A DNA stretch of 64,000 nt from Fusobacterium ulcerans ATCC 49185 (GTDB lineage Bacteria > Fusobacteriota > Fusobacteriia > Fusobacteriales > Fusobacteriaceae). Location of the stretch: positions 2,914,001-2,978,000 of the forward strand of contig NZ_LR215979.1 of NCBI RefSeq assembly GCF_900683735.1. Direction: 5' to 3'. Both the position numbers and the translations under genes were made by a program. The notes under the pieces were generated by a model that was not told the DNA's origin, searched no databases, and saw only the letters and a list, made by a program, of their open reading frames with translations. Position 1 is the stretch's first letter, and every line of letters starts with the position of its first letter. This document shows, one piece after another, positions 57,546 through 64,000 of this stretch.

Positions 57546-57695
57546 TTATGCGTAATTTTTACTTTTACTTTTTCCCATAACAGATTCTTTTTCTCTCTTT
57601 TTCTCAAGAGATTCCAAGGTAGAATAGTCCATTTCTTTACAGATATCTTTTTCTTTTCTTATGTATTCAAAAAAAACATTATCAAGGAATTTCAT
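57546..57695 (-). CDS. Possible 49-residue small protein
   Basis: Minus-strand frame ATG 57695 to TAA 57546. Charged, Lys/Glu-rich (MKFLDNVFFEYIRKEK start, ESLEKKREKES middle). No clear ribosome site, so support is weak. It is the only plausible coding frame in 57399-57843, and lies upstream of pyruvate kinase on the same strand. Confidence 0.22.
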   Translation of the reverse strand: MKFLDNVFFEYIRKEKDICKEMDYSTLESLEKKREKESVMGKSKSKNYA

Positions 57696-57843
57696 ACTGT
57701 TTCAGCCATATCTTTCTTTTTTTTTGAAAGATTTCAATTTCACTTATATGTCTTCTATTTATTAATATTCAAGAAAACCATCTTTTCTCTTTTAAATAAA
57801 TATGAAAAATTTATCATAAATTTTTAATTTTATTTATATAAAT

Positions 57844-57873
57844 AAAAAAAGTGGTCTATACTTTCAGACCACT
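57844..57873 (-). terminator. Terminator of the threonine dehydratase gene
   Basis: On the minus strand AGTGGTCT pairs with AGACCACT, eight-base loop, T7 run. Confidence 0.88.
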
Positions 57874-57915
57874 CAAATTGAAAACAAAATAAATTTTTAT
57901 TTATGAAATAACTTT

Positions 57916-58860
57916 TTATATCTCTTTTACTATTGCTTCTAGATCTATATTTCCTCCTGATATTACAAAACATACTTTTGATTCTTTTTCAACAGGAAGT
58001 GCTCCTTTAAGAGCAGCAGCTATACCAATAGCTGAAGAAAACTCAGCCATTATTTTTCCAATAGTAAGAAGTTTGATACTTCCTTGAGTTATATCTTCTT
58101 CTTTCACTGTAATAATTTTATCTACATATTTTTTTACTACTGGATATGGTTTTTCTCCTGGAGTAAGGGTAAGAATAGCATCAGCAATAGAATGTTGTGC
58201 TTGAAGAAGAACCCGTTCTCCAGCAGCAAAACTTTTGGTGTATCTGCACATACATTCTGGTTCTATTCCAATAGTAGTAACAGATGAAGAAATTTCTTTC
58301 ACAGCAGTTGAAATACCACTGATAAGTCCGCCTCCACCTATTGGAACGACCACATAATCTACATCAGGAAGCTGTTCCATAATTTCCATCCCAATAGTTC
58401 CCTGCCCAGCCATAATAGCATAATCATCATATGGGTGAACTATAGAATATCCATATTCTTTGCTTAAGGCATTGGCTACATTATGACGTTCGTCATATGG
58501 ACACTGTACTACCTCTGCTCCAAAAGATTTAATTCCATCAACTTTAATTTTAGGAGCATTGTCAGGAACAACTATAGTAGCTTTTACTCCTAATAATTTT
58601 GTAACAAATGCAACTCCTTTTCCATGATTGCCAGATGAAGCTGCTACAACTCCAGCTTTCAATTCATCTTCAGACATAGTCAGCATCTTATTAAGTGCCC
58701 CTCTTATCTTGAAAGAATTTGTTTTCTGCATACATTCAGCTTTAAGATACACTTTACATCCAAGAAGTTCATCTAAAACTTCCATTCTTATTATTGGAGT
58801 TTTAATCGTATATTCTGATATCCTTACTTGAGCTTCTTTTATCTGTTCTAGTCTGAGCAT
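57916..58860 (-). CDS. Threonine dehydratase, catabolic (TdcB-like)
   Basis: 314 residues, without the C-terminal ACT domains of biosynthetic IlvA. PLP lysine Lys51 in TNSFKIRG, phosphate-binding SSGNHG (~75-80) and the glycine loop VVPIGGGGLISG. Deaminates threonine (or serine) to the 2-oxo acid, feeding energy metabolism. Has its own promoter and is divergent from the RpiR regulator. Confidence 0.88.
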   Translation of the reverse strand: MLRLEQIKEAQVRISEYTIKTPIIRMEVLDELLGCKVYLKAECMQKTNSFKIRGALNKMLTMSEDELKAGVVAASSGNHGKGVAFVTKLLGVKATIVVPDNAPKIKVDGIKSFGAEVVQCPYDERHNVANALSKEYGYSIVHPYDDYAIMAGQGTIGMEIMEQLPDVDYVVVPIGGGGLISGISTAVKEISSSVTTIGIEPECMCRYTKSFAAGERVLLQAQHSIADAILTLTPGEKPYPVVKKYVDKIITVKEEDITQGSIKLLTIGKIMAEFSSAIGIAAALKGALPVEKESKVCFVISGGNIDLEAIVKEI

Positions 58861-58928
58861 ATTGTTCCCCCTTTTTAAATCTTATCATTCAATATAAATT
58901 TTAAAAAAATATAAATATTCTTTTTATA

Positions 58929-58956
58929 ATTATAACCTCTAATAATTTTTTGTCAA
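58929..58956 (-). promoter_or_regulatory. Promoter of the threonine dehydratase gene
   Basis: Perfect TTGACA and TATAAT on the minus strand, 16-base spacer, 70-95 bases before the start codon. Confidence 0.72.
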
Positions 58957-59000
58957 GATACCCAATAAAAGAAAAAATTATTTTTTCTAATTCTTCTCTG

Positions 59001-59009
59001 TGATATAAT
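59001..59009 (+). promoter_or_regulatory. Extended -10 element of the RpiR regulator gene
   Basis: TGATATAAT (TGN plus TATAAT), 41 bases before ATG 59050. Between it and the start codon lies the short inverted repeat GTCT-N8-AGAC, which could be an autoregulatory site. Confidence 0.5.
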
Positions 59010-59049
59010 AAAATGTAGTCTATATCTTAAGACGAAAGGAGAATGCAAA

Positions 59050-59898
59050 ATGACAATTGAAGAGAAAGCCTATAGCACCAAACTTACCAAAAATGAAAAA
59101 AAAGTTCTGGAGTACATACTTCAAAATTTGGAAAGAGCTTGCTATATGACATCTAATGAAATAGCAAAAGAATTAAAACTGGGAGATACTTCAGTTATAA
59201 GAATGGCAAAATCTCTTGGATTTTCAGGATATGGAGAATTTAAAAAGAAACTGGCTTTGGAAACCTTAGAAAAAAGATATCAAAAAATAAATAACCATCT
59301 GCCTTTTGAAAAAATAACAATTACAAATTCGATAGATTTAAAACAAATACCTGAATTGGTATTTCAAAATATACAGAATAATATTTCAAAGGATCAAAAT
59401 AGAAATGAAGTTGAAAAGTATATAGAAACAGCTAAAAAAATAATATGTGCAAAGAAAAAGTATATAGCTGGTTTTCGTAATACTTATGGAATTGCTAATT
59501 ATTTTACAACCATCTTATCACATGTTATCCCTGAAGTTATACATCTTAATGCTCATGAGGGATTTGAAGATCAGGCTATAGACATGGATGAAAATGATAT
59601 ACTGATACTTTTTACTCTACCTCGTTATTCACAAAATGCTTTGCAAGTGCACAAAATAGCAAAGGAACATAAATGTCCTGTAATTGTGATTACTAACCAG
59701 CTGATATCTCCAGTAACAGAAGGTGCTGCTTACGTCTTAGTACATAGTGTAGATTCTCTAAGTTTTGCTAATTCTATAGTTGGAGTAACACTGACTGTTG
59801 AAATATTAGTCAGTCTTATAAGTAAGCTTGCAGGAGAAAATGGGAAAAAAAGACTTGAAAAGTTGGATGAATACATGTCAGAAACTGGAATGTATTGA
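59050..59898 (+). CDS. RpiR/MurR-family transcriptional regulator
   Basis: 282 residues, GAAAGGAG before ATG. N-terminal helix-turn-helix (TKNEKKVLEYILQN...SNEIAKELKLGDTSVIRMAKSLGFSGYGEFKKKL) and a C-terminal SIS domain that senses phosphosugars or related ligands. It sits between divergent threonine dehydratase and downstream aspartate dehydrogenase, either of which it might control. A terminator follows, so aspartate dehydrogenase is probably transcribed separately. Confidence 0.87.
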   Translation: MTIEEKAYSTKLTKNEKKVLEYILQNLERACYMTSNEIAKELKLGDTSVIRMAKSLGFSGYGEFKKKLALETLEKRYQKINNHLPFEKITITNSIDLKQIPELVFQNIQNNISKDQNRNEVEKYIETAKKIICAKKKYIAGFRNTYGIANYFTTILSHVIPEVIHLNAHEGFEDQAIDMDENDILILFTLPRYSQNALQVHKIAKEHKCPVIVITNQLISPVTEGAAYVLVHSVDSLSFANSIVGVTLTVEILVSLISKLAGENGKKRLEKLDEYMSETGMY

Positions 59899-59908
59899 AA
59901 ATAAAAAT

Positions 59909-59935
59909 GACCTAGATTTTACTCTGGGTCTTTTT
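59909..59935 (+). terminator. Terminator after the RpiR gene
   Basis: GACCTAG pairs with CTGGGTC (one G-T), followed by T5. Confidence 0.7.
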
Positions 59936-60034
59936 CTATTGACAAAGCATTCATAACTGATATAATTAAAAATAAATATTAATATTTATTTTTATATAAT
60001 AAAAAATTATAAAATTTAAAAAGGAGGTATCAGT

Positions 60035-60790
60035 GTGGCAAAAGTAGGTTTTTTAGGATGTGGTAAAATTGGAAAAAGTATGGTGGAACACATTAAGAAA
60101 AAAGGAACTCATCAAATAACTTTTATACAGGATCCTTTCTTAAAATGTGAAGGTGAATTAAAAGAAAAAATTATTGCCAAAGGGCTAGATTCATTTTATG
60201 AAGGAACAGATTTAATAATAGAATCAGCTACTGCTGATGTTCTCAAAGAAAATATAGAATTGATATTGAAATATTCAAACCTGTTAGTATTATCAGTAAC
60301 AGCTTTTAGTGATGACAACTTTGTAACTAAAGTAAAAGACTTATGTAATAAATATAAAAGACATATATATTTTCCTCATGGAGCAATATTAGGAATGGAT
60401 GGTCTTTTTGATGCTCGTTCTATTATTAATAGTGTAACTATTGAAACTATAAAAAATCCTAAAAGTCTAGGACGTGATGATGCTGAAAGAACAATTGTAT
60501 ATGAAGGAACTACAAGAGAAGCATGCCAGCTTTATCCAAGAAATGTTAATGTTCATGCTACTGTAGCATTATCAGGAATTGGCTTTGATAAAACATACTC
60601 AAGAATAATATCAGATCCAGCTGTTACTACTAACACTCACAATATATGTATAAAAGGAGATGGAATTTCATTTACTCTGAATATAAGCAGTTTTTCAACT
60701 GGAGGAGTAACAGGATTTTACACACCTATATCTGCTTGTGGAAGTTTGGATAGAATACTAGGTGGAGATGAATATTATAAATTTGTATAA
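60035..60790 (+). CDS. Aspartate dehydrogenase (NadX-like)
   Basis: 251 residues, GTG start after AAGGAGG. Rossmann motif GFLGCGKIGKSM at the N-terminus, the conserved PHGAILGMDGL region and catalytic-site His174 in NVHATVALSGIGFD. Family members oxidise L-aspartate to iminoaspartate with NAD(P) for NAD synthesis or work in amino acid catabolism. No nadA/nadC lies nearby, so a catabolic role is possible. Confidence 0.83.
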   Translation: MAKVGFLGCGKIGKSMVEHIKKKGTHQITFIQDPFLKCEGELKEKIIAKGLDSFYEGTDLIIESATADVLKENIELILKYSNLLVLSVTAFSDDNFVTKVKDLCNKYKRHIYFPHGAILGMDGLFDARSIINSVTIETIKNPKSLGRDDAERTIVYEGTTREACQLYPRNVNVHATVALSGIGFDKTYSRIISDPAVTTNTHNICIKGDGISFTLNISSFSTGGVTGFYTPISACGSLDRILGGDEYYKFV

Positions 60791-60840
60791 CAGCATTTTA
60801 AAGTAATAGTGTAGAATCATTTTTTAAACTAAAAATTTAA

Positions 60841-60878
60841 AAAACAGTCATTATTTTTTCCTTTAATGACTGTTTTTT
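60841..60878. terminator. Bidirectional terminator
   Basis: AAAACAGTCATTA pairs with TAATGACTGTTTT, then T-rich; between convergent genes. Confidence 0.88.
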
Positions 60879-60915
60879 ATTCCAGCAATCTTAAATTTCA
60901 GACTGCTGAAATATT

Positions 60916-61875
60916 TTATTTAGTTTTAAATACAGAATTAATTTTCTTTATATAAAAATTTTTCATTTCATTTCTAGCATAATCAAGGTATTTTTTTAAG
61001 TCCATTTCTTTTGGATTCTCAGCAAAATATTCTCTCAATGCACTTGTGAAAACAAGTCGTCCATCTGTATCTACATTGATTTTTGTAACTATTGATTTAG
61101 ATGCTTTTCTTAATTCTTCATCTGGTATTCCAATTGCATCTTTTACTTCTCCACCAAATTCTTTGAACTTTTTAATATAATCTTGAGGCACTGAAGATGA
61201 TCCATGAAGAACAATTGGGAAACTTCCTATCTCTTTTTTAATAGCTTCAAGTATATCAAGTCTTAATTTAGGATCTTCTCCTACTTTAAACTTATGTGCT
61301 CCATGAGCAGTTCCTATTGCAATAGCAAGAGAATCTACCCCTGTCCTTTTTATAAATTCTACAGCTTCAATAGGTTTTGTAAATGCACTTTCATCAGCAG
61401 AATGTTCATCTTCTGTTCCATGAATAACACCAATTTCTCCTTCTACAGAAGCATCATAATCTTTTGCAAGTTCTACTATTTCTTTAGTTAACTCTATATT
61501 TTTTTCAAAATCATATTTCGAAGCATCTATCATTACAGATGAAAATCCATAATCAAGACAGTCTTTGATTAAATCCTGACCTTTCCCATGATCAAGATTC
61601 AGTGCTACTGCTATCTTTGATCCCTTTGCTCTTATTTCATCTATTGCTCCTTTTACTAAAAGAGGAAGCTGTTCTTTTCCTATATATGTTCTTGCACTTG
61701 CTGATATTTGAATTATAACATCACTTTCAGCTTCTACACATGCATCTAGTATAGCTTGAAGCTGTTCCAGATTTGCAAAGTTAAATGCTGGTATAGAATA
61801 TCCACTCTCATTAGCTCTTTTAAACATATCTCTTGTATTTTCAAGTCCAAGTTCTTTAAAACTATATTTTTTCAT
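60916..61875 (-). CDS. Class II fructose-bisphosphate aldolase family protein
   Basis: 319 residues. Zinc and active-site motifs: ALNLDHGKGQDLIKDCLDYGFSSVMIDAS, VEGEIGVIHGTED, AIGTAHGAHKF and FPIVLHGSSSVP. Cleaves or forms a ketose-1,6-bisphosphate; fructose and tagatose bisphosphate aldolases are hard to separate by eye. It follows the kinase by four bases, as the last gene of a PTS-kinase-aldolase operon. Confidence 0.88.
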   Translation of the reverse strand: MKKYSFKELGLENTRDMFKRANESGYSIPAFNFANLEQLQAILDACVEAESDVIIQISASARTYIGKEQLPLLVKGAIDEIRAKGSKIAVALNLDHGKGQDLIKDCLDYGFSSVMIDASKYDFEKNIELTKEIVELAKDYDASVEGEIGVIHGTEDEHSADESAFTKPIEAVEFIKRTGVDSLAIAIGTAHGAHKFKVGEDPKLRLDILEAIKKEIGSFPIVLHGSSSVPQDYIKKFKEFGGEVKDAIGIPDEELRKASKSIVTKINVDTDGRLVFTSALREYFAENPKEMDLKKYLDYARNEMKNFYIKKINSVFKTK

Positions 61876-61879
61876 CTCT

Positions 61880-62776
61880 TTATCCTCTCTTTATTCTTTT
61901 TTCAACTTCATCTAACTCAGGTATTGAGTTACGTCCACCAAGCTTTTCTACTGATAATGAAGCACATGCAGAAGCAAACTCTATATTTTTTTCAATTGAA
62001 AAATTATTGCTCAGTCCATAAACAAATGCTCCATGAAAAATATCTCCTGCTCCAGTAGTATCTACTGCTTTAGTTTTAAAAGCTTTGAATTTCAATAACT
62101 CTCCATTTTTTTTCATTATAGAACCTCTTTCCCCTAAAGTTACTATAACAGTATTCTTATTCAATTCTTCCAATTTTTCAAGAACATATTTAAAATCTTT
62201 CTCTTCTATCTTATCCATTTTACAGTAGTCTTTTGCAAAGTCTTCTGAGCACACTAGATAATCTACAAATTCTCCTATGACTAAAGTTCCTTCTTTATAT
62301 GTTCCTGCATCTAATACTGATACAGCATTTGGAAATTCTTTATGGACTTTCAAAGCTATATCTAATTCATGACCATCATAAAGTATTATTTCTGGTACTT
62401 TTTCATATATCATTTTAAAATCATCTATAGGTTTTTCTTCTCTGTAGTTTATTATTGTTCTTGAACCACTTTCTTCATTAGCTATTATTATACTGCATGG
62501 TGTAACTAATTTATTTGATATAACTATATTTTTAGTATCTACTCCTACTTCATTGAGATCTTCCAGTATTTTTTTCCCATAAAAATCATTTCCTAAAGCT
62601 GTTATATAGGAAACCTTCTCCCCATATTTTCCTAAAAGATAAGCAGCATTTCCTGCAGGTCCTCCACTTACCATTATTCTGTCTTTAGCTTTATATTTCC
62701 TATTTTCTACTGGAAAGTGAGGAAGCAGATATGTTATATCATATGCTGAATGTCCTACACAAAGTATTTTTTTCAT
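61880..62776 (-). CDS. PfkB-family carbohydrate kinase
   Basis: 298 residues. N-terminal GHSAYDITYLLPHFPVENRKYKA, substrate-side MVSGGPAGNAAYLLGKYG, and the C-terminal PfkB signature DTTGAGDIFHGAFVYGL with the catalytic Asp. Phosphorylates a sugar or sugar phosphate. Placement between an ascorbate-type PTS IIC and a class II aldolase suggests it makes the bisphosphate that the aldolase cleaves. Confidence 0.85.
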   Translation of the reverse strand: MKKILCVGHSAYDITYLLPHFPVENRKYKAKDRIMVSGGPAGNAAYLLGKYGEKVSYITALGNDFYGKKILEDLNEVGVDTKNIVISNKLVTPCSIIIANEESGSRTIINYREEKPIDDFKMIYEKVPEIILYDGHELDIALKVHKEFPNAVSVLDAGTYKEGTLVIGEFVDYLVCSEDFAKDYCKMDKIEEKDFKYVLEKLEELNKNTVIVTLGERGSIMKKNGELLKFKAFKTKAVDTTGAGDIFHGAFVYGLSNNFSIEKNIEFASACASLSVEKLGGRNSIPELDEVEKRIKRG

Positions 62777-62806
62777 GAAACATCATCCTTTCATTATATA
62801 ATGATC

Positions 62807-64000
62807 TTAATACTCATCTTTTGCATTGATAACGTTTGTTTTTGTTTTTATGAAACTAGGAATAATAAGTACAGCAAGAAGAATTGCTACAATTATATAT
62901 ATTCCAGCTGTTCCAATAGATGATGTTGATTTTCCTATTAAAATTCCCAACACTCCAAAATCAAAATCTCCAAATGTTGTATTTTGGAATCCAATATTTC
63001 CTAATACAGGAAGAAGCATTGCTGGTAAGAATGATAGTAAAAGTCCATTAACAAATGCTCCAACTATTGCACCTTTCTTTCCTCCAGTAGCATTTCCATA
63101 GATACCTGCTGTTGCACCACAGAAGAAGTGAGGTACAAGTCCAGGAATAATAAGAACTGCCCCAACTGCTCCAAGTATAACCATTCCAATTACTCCACCT
63201 ATGAATGAAGAGATAAATCCAATCAACACTGCATTTGGTGCATAAGTAAAGAACACTGCACAGTCAACTGCTGGTATTGCATTAGGAATAAGTTTTTGTG
63301 AAATTCCTTGGAATGCTGGAATAAGTTCAGAAAGTATCATTCTTACACCATTATATACAATTGTAACTCCAACTGCAAAACTTAAAGCAGAAGTAAGAGC
63401 AAAAACTATATAATTCTTTCCACCAGATAAAGTTTCTGTATATTCTGGTCCAGCTGCAATAGCTGCAATAAGATAGAATACAATCATAGTTATAGCTGTA
63501 GATATAGTACTGTCTCTCAAGAAATTTACTTTTTCAGGGATAACTATATTTTCTGTACTATTTTCTTTATCACCTATTTTTTCTCCAATAAATGCTGATA
63601 GATAATATCCTAAAGAACCAAAATGTCCCATAGCTATTCCATCATCATCAGTTACAAGATCTGTATATCTTTGCCCTATACTTGGAGATATAGCTGACCA
63701 TGCTCCTAATAAAATTCCACCTATAAGAATAAGTGTAGTTCCTTTCATTCCTGAAGTAGAAAGAACTGCTGAGAACATACAAGCCATAAAAAAGCTGTGG
63801 TGTCCTGTTAAGAATATATATTTGAATTTAGTTACTCTTGCTATTATAATGTTGATAATAAGTCCTGCAACTAATATAAACATTGTTTCTTTACCAAGAA
63901 TATTTTGAGCAATAGAAACTATTGCTTCATTGTTGGGTACTACTCCTGTAATTCCAAATCCTTTTTCTATCATTTTTCCTAGTGGATCAAGATTTTTAAC
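62807..64000 (-). CDS. PTS ascorbate-type IIC component (UlaA/SgaT family), 5' end beyond window
   Basis: At least 397 residues; the frame stays open to the right edge (reading VKNLDPLGKMIEKGFG at its visible start), so a Met at 63973 is internal. Many membrane helices. Family motifs GVVPNNEAIVSIAQ, FKYIFLTGHHSFFMACMF, AIPAVDCAVFFTYAPNAVLIGF and LVPHFFCGATAGIYGN match UlaA, the ascorbate PTS permease. Partner IIA/IIB genes would lie beyond the edge. The substrate may be a different sugar, given the kinase and aldolase that follow. Confidence 0.85.
   Translation of the reverse strand, partial: VKNLDPLGKMIEKGFGITGVVPNNEAIVSIAQNILGKETMFILVAGLIINIIIARVTKFKYIFLTGHHSFFMACMFSAVLSTSGMKGTTLILIGGILLGAWSAISPSIGQRYTDLVTDDDGIAMGHFGSLGYYLSAFIGEKIGDKENSTENIVIPEKVNFLRDSTISTAITMIVFYLIAAIAAGPEYTETLSGGKNYIVFALTSALSFAVGVTIVYNGVRMILSELIPAFQGISQKLIPNAIPAVDCAVFFTYAPNAVLIGFISSFIGGVIGMVILGAVGAVLIIPGLVPHFFCGATAGIYGNATGGKKGAIVGAFVNGLLLSFLPAMLLPVLGNIGFQNTTFGDFDFGVLGILIGKSTSSIGTAGIYIIVAILLAVLIIPSFIKTKTNVINAKDEY

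Noticed and set aside
57528-57827. 99-residue plus-strand frame rich in Phe
   Set aside because: No ribosome site, extreme Phe/Ile/Leu composition expected from the reverse of A-rich DNA, and no domain.

Overview
The window is low-GC, Gram-negative, anaerobic DNA. It most resembles the genus Fusobacterium, probably one of the larger-genome species such as F. varium or F. ulcerans; that species guess is inference. Supporting points are the very AT-rich base use, strong AGGAGG ribosome sites, a two-gene transketolase, an FplA-type patatin autotransporter, a subtilisin-type autotransporter, DUF1576, and lipoproteins alongside outer-membrane barrels. No rRNA, CRISPR array, prophage or intact insertion sequence was found. 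One decayed IS3-type transposase lies near 52.2-52.7 kb.

Layout. 1-4.0 kb (minus): a type II secretion / type IV pilus-like operon (degenerate prepilin-like protein, small anchored protein, GspE ATPase, GspF platform protein, prepilin running off the left edge). 4.2-5.1 kb: a ferritin-like/VIT1 fusion predicted to move iron. 5.4-12.8 kb (plus): a nickel-type ABC importer nikABCDE followed by a MATE exporter and an aspartoacylase-like zinc hydrolase, probably one operon with a terminator-like hairpin after nikA. 12.9-15.5 kb: small envelope proteins, including a secreted coiled-coil protein, an RGRP-motif protein and a lipoprotein. 15.8-16.8 kb (minus): an array of 11 tRNA genes behind one promoter. 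16.9-19.3 kb: GIY-YIG protein, DUF1576 membrane protein, Nudix hydrolase. 19.6-25.2 kb (minus): a sugar-acid type catabolic operon (KdgT-type permease, two UxaA-type subunits, FAH-family hydrolase) with its own PrpR-type sigma-54 activator and a textbook -24/-12 promoter between them.

26-43 kb (minus) is mostly housekeeping: an MsbA-like ABC exporter; an ftsX-envC-nadK-recN-xerD-like-era cluster; split transketolase; a YdjM-like membrane protein; the str operon (rpsL, rpsG, fusA, tuf); and an ABC-F ATPase. 43-49 kb carries two surface autotransporters, FplA-like (plus) and subtilisin-like (minus). 49-51 kb is a tightly overlapped AraC / EamA / DUF2000 operon. It is followed by a Sel1-repeat protein, the IS3 remnant, a YcxB-like protein and a pirin. 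54.5-58.9 kb (minus) holds enolase, pyruvate kinase and a catabolic threonine dehydratase. 59-60.8 kb (plus) holds an RpiR regulator and an aspartate dehydrogenase. 60.9-64 kb (minus) is a sugar operon: ascorbate-type PTS IIC (cut by the right edge), PfkB kinase and class II aldolase.

The most interesting observations are the NikA homologue that appears to lack the E. coli nickel-ligand histidine and sits with a MATE pump and a deacylase; the sigma-54 controlled acid-sugar operon; a XerD-like protein with most catalytic residues replaced; FtsX/EnvC without an adjacent FtsE; and a lipobox-bearing subtilisin autotransporter. All functional calls come from reading motifs and remembered family sequences; no database search was run.
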